From DATGZH01 sp035297265 (GTDB taxonomy: Bacteria > Actinomycetota > Acidimicrobiia > Acidimicrobiales > RAAP-2), in the NCBI GenBank assembly GCA_035297265.1, contig DATGZH010000016.1, positions 1 through 64,000 of the forward strand: 64,000 nt of DNA. Reading direction: 5' to 3'. Position 1 is the stretch's first letter. Every line of letters starts with the position of its first letter. The notes beneath the pieces are model-generated. The model did no database searches and had not been told where the DNA came from. It worked only from the letters and a program-made list of their open reading frames with translations. Of this stretch, positions 1 through 10,034 are shown piece after piece. The position numbers were made by a program, and so were the translations under genes.

Positions 1-2
1 GC

Positions 3-2399
3 ACCGTGACCCTCCCGGCGACGACCTGCATCCCCGCCGCCACCGCCCTGGCCGGGGGGAGCTACGCGGTCAGCGCCACCTACAACGGCGACACCCAGTT
101 CACCCCGTCGACCTCGGCCCCGACCGGGTTCACCGTGGGCGCCACCGCCACCGCCACCAGCCTCGTCCTCTCGTCGGCGAGCGTCCTCTACGGCACGAGC
201 CCGGTGTTCACGGCCCAGGTGAGCTCGGCGGCGGTGGGGTCGCCGACGGGAACGGTGACCGTCGAGACGTATCTCAGCGGGTCGCCGGTCACGCTGTGCA
301 CCGTCACGCTGCCCGCGACGACGTGCAGCGGGACCGGACTGGCCCTGCCGGTGGCGGCTTCGCCCTACTCGGTGCTGGCCGTCTACTCCGGCGACGCCAG
401 TTTCCTCGGATCGACCTCCCCGTCGCAGAACCTGACCGTCACGCAGGAGCAATCGTCGACCACCGTGCTCTCGCTCACGCCGAACAGCGCCGCCTACGGC
501 AACGAGAGCTCCGTCGGCTTCAACGTGACCGTGCAGCCCGAAACGGCGGGTACGCCGACCGGCACGGTGACACTGCAGACCACCGTCGGCGGCAACGTCG
601 TGTCGCTATGCACGGCCACCCTGAGTGGCGGCGCCGGGAGCTGCACGACCGGCGAGTCGGCCCTCGCGGCGTCGGCCAACCCGTACGCCGTGACGGCCGT
701 CTACGGTGGCGACAGCAACTTCTCCGGCTCCACCTCGACCGCGACGAACCTCACGATCACCCGGGCCACCACGACGACCCAGCTGCAGGTGGTTCCGGCG
801 ACGGTGACCTACGGTGACCTCGCGACGGAGGTCGTGACGGCCACGGTCGACCCGCAGTTCACCGGTACGCCGACCGGCACGGTCACGATCACGTCCGGGG
901 CCACCACGTTGTGCACGGTCACTCTGATCGGCGGCACCGGCACGTGCTCGCCGGCGGCCGGCGTCCAGTTGCCGACCGGGACCCATGACGTCACGGCCAC
1001 CTACGGTGGCGACACCAACTTCGGCGTCTCGAGCCACACCGACACCGGTAGCCTGACCGTCAACGGGGCCTCCTCGACGACCGAGGTCGGTGTGGCGCCC
1101 TCGACGGTTCCGTACGGGGCCGAGAGCACGGCGACGTTCTCAGTGACCGTGGTACCGGAGTTCAGCGGCGTACCCACGGGCGCCGTCACGCTGACGGTCG
1201 GCTCCACCACGCTGTGCGTGGTGACCCTGGCCGGCGGCTCGGGCACCTGCTCGCCGGCCAACGCCGCGCTGGGCGCAGCAGTGTCGCCCTACACCGTGAC
1301 CGCCGCGTACTCCGGCGATGCCAACTTCACGGCCTCGGCGGGCGCGACGTCGCTCACGGTGGCCCAGACCGCCGCCAGCCTGTCGGTCACGTCGGGCACG
1401 AATCCCTCGTTCCCGGGCCGACCCGTCACCTTCACCGCGCCCGTGACGACCGGCCAGGGACTTCCCGCCCCGACCGGGACGGTCACTTTCACCGAGGGTG
1501 CGGTCACGCTGTGCTCCGCCGTCCCGCTGGTCGCCGGGCAGGCGGTCTGCACGGCGACGCTCCCCATCACGCCCACGCAGACCATCGACGCCGCCTACTC
1601 GGGTGACAGCACCTTCGCCGCCACCTCCACGACCTACGTCCAGCACGTCGAGCACGGCTACTGGACCGTGGCCAAGGACGGTGGCGTCTTTGCCTTCGGC
1701 CAGGCCCAGTTCTACGGCTCAATGGGCGGCAAGCCGCTCAACGAGCCGGTGGTCGGCATCGCCAGCACGGGAGACGGCGGCGGCTACTGGCTGGTGGCCT
1801 CCGACGGGGGCATCTTCAACTTCGGCGATGCCGGCTTCTACGGCTCGACCGGGTCGATGATGCTCAGTTCCCCGATCGTTGCCATGCAGCCGACGCCTGA
1901 CGGCAAGGGCTATTGGTTGGTCGCCCGCGGCGGGGGCGTCTACGCATTCGGCGACGCCGGTTACTTCGGTTCGATGAGCGGCAAGCCTCTCCCCCAGCCG
2001 ATCGTGGGGATGGTCGCCACCGCGGACGGCAAGGGCTACTTCCTCGTCTCGTCCAACGGCGCGGTCTACGCCTTCGGCGATGCTCAGTACGAGGGTTCGA
2101 CTGGGTTCAGCTCCATGAGTCCGGTCGTCGGCTTGGCGGCGACGCCCAGCGGGGCCGGGTACTGGCTGGCCACGTCCAACGGCGGTGTGGCCAACTTCGG
2201 TGACGCCCGGTCGTTCGGGCCGACGTCGAGCCAGCAGCTGAACAATCCTGTCGTCGGCATAGGGGCGACCTCTGACGGTGGCGGCTACTGGCTCGTGGCG
2301 GGCGACGGCGGCGTGTTCGCCTACGGGGACGCCATCTTCGACGGGTCGACGGGCAATCTGGTGCTCAACTCGCCGATGGTCAGCATCGCCGACATCTGA
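3..2399 (+). CDS. Surface protein, Ig-like repeats plus six GYW repeats (5' partial)
   Basis: The frame is open to the left edge, so the true start and any signal peptide lie outside the window. The visible part begins at the end of one bacterial Ig-like repeat and continues through five more of about 95-105 residues, up to about nt 1650. Each carries P-T-G-[TA]-V-T and A-x-Y-x-G-D-x-x-F strands, and most have two cysteines (T-L-C ... G-x-C) that could form a disulfide. From nt 1656 to the stop there are six repeats of about 42 residues on the pattern G-Y-W-x-V-A-x-[DN]-G-G-[VI]-x-x-F-G-D-A-x-[FY]-x-G-S. No catalytic motif is seen. By inference it is a secreted adhesin or cell-surface stalk with a repeat head. 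The same tail occurs in the protein at 10035-12911. Confidence 0.85.
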   Translation, partial: TVTLPATTCIPAATALAGGSYAVSATYNGDTQFTPSTSAPTGFTVGATATATSLVLSSASVLYGTSPVFTAQVSSAAVGSPTGTVTVETYLSGSPVTLCTVTLPATTCSGTGLALPVAASPYSVLAVYSGDASFLGSTSPSQNLTVTQEQSSTTVLSLTPNSAAYGNESSVGFNVTVQPETAGTPTGTVTLQTTVGGNVVSLCTATLSGGAGSCTTGESALAASANPYAVTAVYGGDSNFSGSTSTATNLTITRATTTTQLQVVPATVTYGDLATEVVTATVDPQFTGTPTGTVTITSGATTLCTVTLIGGTGTCSPAAGVQLPTGTHDVTATYGGDTNFGVSSHTDTGSLTVNGASSTTEVGVAPSTVPYGAESTATFSVTVVPEFSGVPTGAVTLTVGSTTLCVVTLAGGSGTCSPANAALGAAVSPYTVTAAYSGDANFTASAGATSLTVAQTAASLSVTSGTNPSFPGRPVTFTAPVTTGQGLPAPTGTVTFTEGAVTLCSAVPLVAGQAVCTATLPITPTQTIDAAYSGDSTFAATSTTYVQHVEHGYWTVAKDGGVFAFGQAQFYGSMGGKPLNEPVVGIASTGDGGGYWLVASDGGIFNFGDAGFYGSTGSMMLSSPIVAMQPTPDGKGYWLVARGGGVYAFGDAGYFGSMSGKPLPQPIVGMVATADGKGYFLVSSNGAVYAFGDAQYEGSTGFSSMSPVVGLAATPSGAGYWLATSNGGVANFGDARSFGPTSSQQLNNPVVGIGATSDGGGYWLVAGDGGVFAYGDAIFDGSTGNLVLNSPMVSIADI
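1656..2396 (+). repeat. Six tandem GYW/DGGVxxFG repeats, protein level
   Basis: Six units of about 42 codons, each opening with G-Y-[WF]-x-[VA] and containing G-G-[VI]-x-x-[FY]-G-D-A followed by x-G-S or G-P. The last unit runs into the stop codon. Spacing and motif order suit a beta-propeller blade, which is inference. Confidence 0.8.
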
Positions 2400-2694
2400 G
2401 CTGCCACGGGTGCTTCGGGTCGGTCGCCGAGCATCGCCTTCCGCGCCGAAGCAGGGCCACCGGGGTGGGACGCTGGACTGATCAGGTGGGAGGCGGGCCC
2501 CGCCTACGAGAGGCTCCCGTCACCCTTGCGGCCGCCCCGGTCCTGAGGGGCCCCGCTCGAGCTGCCAGACGAGCGGCCCGAACAGCATCGACTTGCAGGT
2601 CCGTCGACTGACGACGTGCGTGACGAAGGTCACGGTTCTGACCGCGTGCATGTGTCAAAGATTGTCGAAGACCGCCAAGTTGAAGAGGGGCGCA
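2400..2694. other. Non-coding gap after the Ig/GYW gene
   Basis: No convincing gene. A short GC hairpin (GGCGG, 3-nt loop, CCGCC) lies at 2492-2504 and may end the upstream transcript. A 16-bp palindrome at 2619-2634 is listed separately. Confidence 0.4.
2619..2634. promoter_or_regulatory. CRP-like palindrome upstream of 2695 gene
   Basis: CGTGAC-GAAG-GTCACG is a perfect inverted repeat. It contains the GTGA-N6-TCAC core of CRP/FNR-family sites and matches the fuller TGTGA-N6-TCACA pattern at 8 of 10 positions. It ends 60 bases before the ATG at 2695. Binding is inference. Confidence 0.35.
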
Positions 2695-3216
2695 ATGGAT
2701 GGGTTGGATGCAGGGTTCGCTCCGCTGTGCGCGTTGATCGGCGTGGCGTTGATCGTGTTTGGCCTCTTCCCCGGGGCCAAGGTGAAGTTTGCACCCGTCG
2801 AGCTTCCGCGGCTGACCGGTGTGTGGCAGCGGGGCGCGGCGATCGCCTTCGGCGCCCTGATCGTGGTGACAGGACTCGTGCTCGCCGTCCTGGCTGGACA
2901 ACCAAAGTCGACCCCGGCGATCCCGCCGACGACTACAAGGACCACGACATCGCCGAACATGTTCGAGCAGAACCGTCTGTACCGTCTTCCAGGCTCGTCT
3001 TCTACCGACCTTCCTGTTCAAGCCATCAATCAGACACAGAACGAGAACAACTGGAATCCCGATGCTCTGTGGGTCGATTACCAGACCGGTCTACCCGTGC
3101 TCAATGCGAACGTCCCCGTCTCCTCTCAGCTGATGCAGATCGTCGCGGCGTTCGACGGCTCACCCAGTCGGCTCATCTCGTGGGCCGATCACCATCTCGA
3201 ACCGGACAGCGCGTGA
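2695..3216 (+). CDS. Small two-helix membrane protein, unknown function
   Basis: I do not recognise the family. The start at 2695 is chosen because AGAGGGG lies 4 bases upstream and the protein then opens just before its first hydrophobic helix; an upstream in-frame start at 2593 would add a non-hydrophobic stretch. It has 173 residues: a helix at about 8-27, a short loop, a second helix at about 47-67, then a T/P-rich linker and a polar domain of about 90 residues rich in N, Q and D. This tail could face outward or into the cytoplasm. It sits alone between two gaps, with the CRP-like palindrome upstream. Confidence 0.55.
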   Translation: MDGLDAGFAPLCALIGVALIVFGLFPGAKVKFAPVELPRLTGVWQRGAAIAFGALIVVTGLVLAVLAGQPKSTPAIPPTTTRTTTSPNMFEQNRLYRLPGSSSTDLPVQAINQTQNENNWNPDALWVDYQTGLPVLNANVPVSSQLMQIVAAFDGSPSRLISWADHHLEPDSA

Positions 3217-3530
3217 ATTTGGCCACTCATCGGCACTCCGGCCGGTCGAGGTTGGCTGGGGCTCCGTCAGGCGGCCAAGAGCCGAGGCGGGACGTCGATG
3301 CCCGTCGACGACCTCGTCACCTGCGGCTTCGCTTCAGAGCCGACCTGGCCACAGCGCCGTTGAGATCCTTCTCCTGAGCCGGAGTCAGGCTCTCCTTCGG
3401 CTCCAGACAGCCGTTCGACGGCGGATCACAGGAGCCGTGCGTGAGTACGATACGGCCCGAGCTGCTCGACGTGTTCGAAGTAGCTGCCTACCGGACGCCG
3501 TATTCCTCTTAGGCCTTGTTGGGGGGTGGA
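3217..3530. other. Intergenic gap before ABC transporter operon
   Basis: About 310 bases without a credible gene. I see no clear hairpin or -35/-10 pair. A G-rich Shine-Dalgarno stretch (3521-3530) directly precedes the first permease start. Confidence 0.4.
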
Positions 3531-4474
3531 GTGGGGAGGCTGATCCTCCGCCGGCTGCTCAGCTTGGTGCCGGTGCTGCTCATCGTCTCCTTCGCCATCT
3601 TCTTCCTGCTGGCGCTCGTTCCCGGTGATCCCGCCGTCACCCTGGCCGGTGGCGTCAGCGCGACACCCGCCCAGATCGCCCACGTGCGGGCCCAGCTGCA
3701 TCTCAACGACCCGTTGATCGTGCAGTACGGCCGCTGGCTGGGCAACGCGCTGCACGGGAACCTCGGGACCTCGATCTCGACCGGTCAATCGGTGAGCCAG
3801 CAGATCGAGGCCCGATTCCCGGTCACCTTCGGCCTGGTCGTCGTTTCGGCCATCGTCGCTTTGATCGTCGGCATCCCGGTCGGCCTCATCTCGGGCATCC
3901 GGCCGCAGGGGGCGATCGACGGCGGTGCCCGGACGTTCTCCACCCTGGGTCTGGCTATCCCGAGCTTCTGGCTAGCGGTGATCCTGGTCTCGGTCTTCGC
4001 CGTGCACTGGAAGCTCTTCCCACCGACCGGTTACACGGCCATCACGTCGTCGTTCACCGGGTGGTTGCATGACATCATCCTGCCGGCGATCGTGCTCGGC
4101 GTGCTGGTCGGGGCGAGCCTCGCCCGCCAGCTCAGGGCGTCGCTCATCGACACCCTCGACACTCCGTACATCCGCACGGCATGGGCCAAGGGTGGGACGA
4201 GGCGCTCGGTGCTGCTCCACCACGGCCTCAAGAACGCCGCGATGCCGGTCGTGACGGTCTTCGGGATCCAGATCGGCTACCTGCTCGGTGGCGCGGTGAT
4301 CATCGAGCAGATCTTTTCCATCCCGGGTCTCGGCACCTACATGCTCTCCGGCATCACCGACCACGACCTGCCCGTGGTCCAGGGCGTGGCGCTCGTCTTC
4401 GTGCTGTTCTCGATGGCGATGAGCCTGCTGGTCGATATCAGCTACGGCTTCCTCAACCCCAAGGTGCGGGTGGC

Positions 4475-4478
<4 letters not shown>
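3531..4478 (+). CDS. Peptide-type ABC transporter permease (DppB/OppB family)
   Basis: Inner-membrane subunit of a substrate-binding-protein-dependent importer of the peptide/nickel class. The N-terminus (R-L-I-L-R-R-L-L with a long hydrophobic helix, then V-P-G-D-P) is diagnostic of DppB-like permeases. Five further helices follow, and the EAA-type coupling loop lies near A-K-G-G-T-R-R-S-V-L-L-H-H. At 315 residues it has normal family length. GTG at 3531 is preferred over TTG at 3516 because GGGGGGTGGA sits just before it. The stop overlaps the next gene's GTG by four bases, so the two are translationally coupled. The substrate cannot be told from sequence. Confidence 0.9.
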
Positions 4479-6528
<2,050 letters not shown>

Positions 6529-6532
<4 letters not shown>

Positions 6533-7620
6533 CCGTGACAGCCCAGCCGGGGACCCCGGCCACCGAGCCGAGGGAGGGCCCGGTGGCCGAGCTCGTCGGG
6601 GTGTCGTGCCATTTCACGGTCAAGCTCCCCGGTCGGGGCAAGGGCACCGTGCACGCCGTCGACGACGTCGATCTGGGCGTGACGAGGGGCGCCACGCTCG
6701 GCCTCGTCGGCGAGAGCGGGTCCGGCAAGTCCACGCTCGCCCGCCTGCTCCTCCGTCTCATCCCGGTCACCGCCGGCCGGGTGGTGCTCGACGGCGAGGA
6801 CATCACCCACGCCAAGGGGGCGGCCCTTCGCACCTTGCGCCGCAAGATGCAGCTCGTCTTCCAGGACCCGTACTCCTCGTTCGACCCCCTCGCCACCATC
6901 GGGCAGAGCGTGGGGGAGGCCCTGTCCGTCCACACCGAGCTCGGTCGGGCCGAGCGCGAAGGGCGGGTCGCCGACCTCCTCGACCAGGTCCGCCTGCCCG
7001 CGGCCTTCGCCCGGCGCCGCCCCCGGGAGCTGTCGGGGGGCCAGCTCCAACGGGCGGCCATCGCCCGGGCCCTGGCCACCGAACCAGAGCTGCTGGCGCT
7101 CGACGAGCCGCTCAGCTCGCTCGACGTGGCGACCCAGGTCCAGATCGTCGAGCTGCTGGGCGAGCTCCAAGAGCGGCTGGGCATCGCCTATCTGTTCATC
7201 TCCCACGACCTCAACCTCGTGCGCACGCTCAGTCAACGGGTGGCCGTGATGTACCTCGGCCGCATCGTCGAGGAGGGGCCGGTCGAGGCCCTGTACGTGT
7301 CCGCCCACCATCCCTACACGCAGGCCCTGCTCTCGGCCTCACCGAGCCTGGACCCGGCCCGACGTCAGCAGCGCATCGTGCTCGAGGGTGACATTCCCTC
7401 GCCGTTGAACCCGCCCAGCGGCTGCCGCTTCCGGACGCGCTGTCGGCACGCCATGGACATCTGCGCCAAGGTCGAGCCTCGGGACACCGAGATCGACGGG
7501 CTCACGGTGCGGTGCCACCTCGTGGACGGACCGAGCACCGACGGGGTGCAGCCCGGGTCGGCCACGAGCCAGACCGGGCCCCCCGCCGAAGGCGGGCCGG
7601 AGCGACCGGCCGAACCCTGA
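6529..7620 (+). CDS. Peptide-type ABC transporter ATPase (DppF/OppF family)
   Basis: Second ATPase of the importer, 363 residues. Walker A G-E-S-G-S-G-K-S-T begins near residue 61. The Q-loop V-F-Q-D-P-Y, signature L-S-G-G-Q-L-Q-R-A-A and Walker B L-L-A-L-D-E-P follow in order. The C-terminus carries G-C-R-F-R-T-R-C, the cysteine motif of OppD/OppF proteins. The start overlaps the fused permease-ATPase stop (GTGA). With that protein it would form the ATPase pair under the two permease domains. Confidence 0.9.
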
Positions 7621-7641
7621 GCGGGCCGGGACGGTCCAGCA

Positions 7642-7659
7642 CCGCCGGCTGATCGGCGG
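7642..7659 (+). terminator. Hairpin after second ATPase gene
   Basis: CCGCCG-gctgat-CGGCGG, a perfect 6-bp stem starting 21 bases after the stop at 7620. There is no T-run, so termination is a guess; it could also reduce read-through into the binding-protein gene. Confidence 0.4.
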
Positions 7660-7677
7660 GCTCCCTCGTGCCTGACA

Positions 7678-7718
7678 ATGTGGCGAAAGCGTTGACATTA
7701 TGGCGAAATTGTTGCAGG
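7678..7718 (+). promoter_or_regulatory. Two 20-bp-spaced direct repeats with TTGACA, upstream of SBP gene
   Basis: TGGCGAAA recurs at 7681 and 7701, and GTTG follows each copy at the same distance, giving about 20 bp of similar sequence repeated exactly two helical turns apart. The first copy runs into TTGACA at 7692-7697, a consensus -35 box. The arrangement looks like a dimer-binding operator at a promoter. No strong -10 box is seen at 17 bases. Confidence 0.4.
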
Positions 7719-8018
7719 CTACCGAGGAGCCACGGAGGCGCCGCAGGCCCGGGACGGTCGGGGTCGCCCGGCTCTCACGAAGACGTCGGCAGGACGAAAC
7801 CGGGGGGTGAGGTGGGGCTGCCAGCCAGCAATGCCCCAGGCGGGGGCTCGTCGCCAGCGCCTGTGGCCTGCAGACCCGCCCCGCCTGCGTTCCAGGTGGT
7901 GAGGGCCATCTTCGAAACCGCTCCGGCAGGCCGGTCCCCCGGCCATCGTGCACCGACACCACGACGGGTGGGCCGACCTGTTGGCGCGCCACCCCGAACG
8001 AGAAGGATGAGCTGAACC

Positions 8019-9581
8019 ATGAAGAAGCTGATGGAGAAGGCCGCTCGGTGCGCCACCCTGTTCGTGCTGGCCAGCGTGGTCTTGGTGAGCGGCCAGGCGG
8101 CAACGCTCAGTGGTCAAGCCGGCGCCGCGTCGAGCGGCGGCGTCATCACGGTCGGCTACCCCTTCTCGAGTGGCATCAACCCCATCGCTTTCGACCCCGC
8201 CCAGTTCAACAGCAGCGCGTGCTGCTTCAGCTACGACTGGCCCATCTACGCCGGCCTGCTCCGGCAGACGTCCAGCGGGTCCTACGTCCCCGACCTGGCG
8301 ACCAGCGCGACGGTGACCAATCCCGAGACGCTCGACCTGACCATCCGTCCCGGGCTCGTGTACTCCAATGGCACGCCGCTCAATGCCGCGGCCGTGAAGG
8401 CCGGCTTCGAGCGCAACCTCACCAACCCGCACACCGGAGCCTGGGACGCCGCCATGTACGCGATCTCCTCGATCGACGTCACCGGGACCGACACGCTCGT
8501 CATCCACTTCTCCTCGGCTCAGGCCAGCACCTTCTATCCCCTCCTGGCTGACCAGGAGTCGTTCATGGCCCTGCCGACCGGGCCGAGCACCGGGCTCCCG
8601 AACACCGCGGTGGTCGGGGCCGGCCCGTTCGTGTTCAAGAGCTACACCCCCGACGAGAAGCTGGTCCTCGTGAAGAACCCGAAGTACTGGGACGCCAAGG
8701 CCATCGCCCTCTCGGGCATCACGTTCATCAACGTGCCCTCGGGGCCCCAGCAGGTCAACGCCCTCGAATCGGGGCTCGTGGACGTGGAGGGGGTCCCGGC
8801 CGCCGACATCCCGACGGTGAAGAACAACAGCAGCCTGCAGACCAACTCGGTCTTCCCGGACGCCAACTACTACTTCATCCCGGTTTGCAAGTCCTCGGGC
8901 CCCTTGGCCAGCCTCAAGGTCCGGGAGGCCATGAACTTCGCCATCAACCGGCAGTCCATCAACAACGCGCTCCTCTTCGGCAAGGGCGAGCCTGCCTGGA
9001 GCATCTTCCCCACGGGATCGGCCTACTATGACCCGTCGCTCACGAACATCTATGCCTACAACCCGACGAAGGCCAAGCAGCTCCTGGCGCAGGCGGGCTA
9101 CCCACACGGGTTCTCGACCACGATCATGCCCCTGCCCGAGGCCGACACGGACCAGTTGGCGGCGGCGCTGCAGGCCCAGTGGAAGCAGGTCGGGATCAAC
9201 GTGACGATCGAGCAGACCTCGAACTACGTGACCGACCTGTACTCCGACAACAAGGCGGCGATGGGTCTCAACCCGTCCGGTCTGCCCGGCATCGAGAAGC
9301 TCACGACGCAGTTCATCCCGGGCAGCATCGGTGACATCTGCCACTACAGCAGCCCGACCCTCAACAACGACCTCAAGCAGATCGAGGCCCTGCCACCGAG
9401 CAGCCCGAAGTTGAAGGCCGCCTGGATCGCAGCGCAGGACTTCATCATCAAGAACGCCCTCGGGTACTACGTCGACTACTCGCCCCTCGTGACGGGGGCG
9501 AGCAAGTCGGTGAAGAACCTCCAGGTGATCCCCTACGTCGGTGGCGTCCTCAACTACTGGGTGGTCTCCGTTCCGGGCTGA
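8019..9581 (+). CDS. Extracellular solute-binding protein, family 5 (peptide type)
   Basis: Substrate-capturing partner of the preceding ABC importer. The 520-residue protein opens with a signal peptide (K-K near the start, hydrophobic core at about 12-32, A-x-A cleavage around 35). It continues with the family-5 layout: N-terminal lobe with S-N-G-T-P-L-N-A-A-A-V-K-A-G-F-E-R and the T-D-T-L-V-I-H-F strand, then G-A-G-P-F-V-F-K and V-R-E-A-M-N-F-A-I-N-R. No lipobox cysteine is present at the cleavage site, unusual for an actinobacterial binding protein, so it may be released or held another way. The Shine-Dalgarno is AGAAGGATG. It lies about 400 bases downstream of the ATPase gene. Confidence 0.88.
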   Translation: MKKLMEKAARCATLFVLASVVLVSGQAATLSGQAGAASSGGVITVGYPFSSGINPIAFDPAQFNSSACCFSYDWPIYAGLLRQTSSGSYVPDLATSATVTNPETLDLTIRPGLVYSNGTPLNAAAVKAGFERNLTNPHTGAWDAAMYAISSIDVTGTDTLVIHFSSAQASTFYPLLADQESFMALPTGPSTGLPNTAVVGAGPFVFKSYTPDEKLVLVKNPKYWDAKAIALSGITFINVPSGPQQVNALESGLVDVEGVPAADIPTVKNNSSLQTNSVFPDANYYFIPVCKSSGPLASLKVREAMNFAINRQSINNALLFGKGEPAWSIFPTGSAYYDPSLTNIYAYNPTKAKQLLAQAGYPHGFSTTIMPLPEADTDQLAAALQAQWKQVGINVTIEQTSNYVTDLYSDNKAAMGLNPSGLPGIEKLTTQFIPGSIGDICHYSSPTLNNDLKQIEALPPSSPKLKAAWIAAQDFIIKNALGYYVDYSPLVTGASKSVKNLQVIPYVGGVLNYWVVSVPG

Positions 9582-9597
9582 GGAGACTCCTCGGCCC

Positions 9598-9617
9598 GCC
9601 CGGTAGCATGACCGGGC
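9598..9617 (+). terminator. Hairpin after binding-protein gene
   Basis: GCCCGGT-agcatg-ACCGGGC, a perfect 7-bp stem beginning 17 bases after the stop. It has no T-run. Confidence 0.45.
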
Positions 9618-9862
9618 CCGGGCTTCGGGCGACCGGCGAGAGCAGGCCCGCTGGCCTCGGTCGCTGAAGCGGCCATGAGCGTCCACTCCGAGCCCACGAA
9701 GCCTCGAGGTCGGACGGTCCGGGTCCCGACGGCGCCATTCCTGGCGGGCGCAGGCGACGGCGTCCCTGCCGGCGGGGGCCCGCCCGGGCACCGCAGCGAC
9801 TGGAGGCTCGACAGCGGAGCTCAGCGACCGTGCCTGATGTCCGTCTTGCGGGCATTTAATGC

Positions 9863-9891
9863 TTGCCCTCACGACCACCCGGGCTTACAGT
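9863..9891 (+). promoter_or_regulatory. Candidate promoter for beta-helix protein
   Basis: TTGCCC, 17-base spacer, TACAGT. The -35 overlaps the end of the palindrome GCATTTAATGC (9852-9862), which could be an operator. The predicted leader is about 135 bases. Confidence 0.3.
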
Positions 9892-10034
9892 GCCGGCCAC
9901 AAGACCACGACCTCGAACGGGACGTCGGGTCAGGGGTCGCGCCAAAGGGTGGGGCTTCGACCCGCCAGTGCCCAGAGGACATTACGGGTCTGGTCTTCTG
10001 CACCCAGATGTCCGCCGAAAAGGGGAACGAATCC

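Larger units (their letters stand above)
7621..8018. other. Gap between ATPase and binding-protein genes
   Basis: About 400 bases with no credible gene. It holds a GC hairpin (7642-7659) and a pair of 20-bp-spaced direct repeats containing TTGACA (7678-7718), so the binding protein probably has its own promoter. Confidence 0.5.
9582..10034. other. Intergenic gap before beta-helix surface protein
   Basis: About 450 bases. It contains a terminator-like hairpin right after the binding-protein stop, an 11-bp perfect palindrome GCATTTAATGC at 9852-9862 and a candidate promoter at 9863-9891. No convincing gene is seen. Confidence 0.5.

Noticed and set aside
2616..3377. A 253-codon frame overlapping the small membrane protein
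   Set aside because: It is Arg-rich with no recognisable domain; the overlapping frame has two clear membrane helices and a good Shine-Dalgarno.
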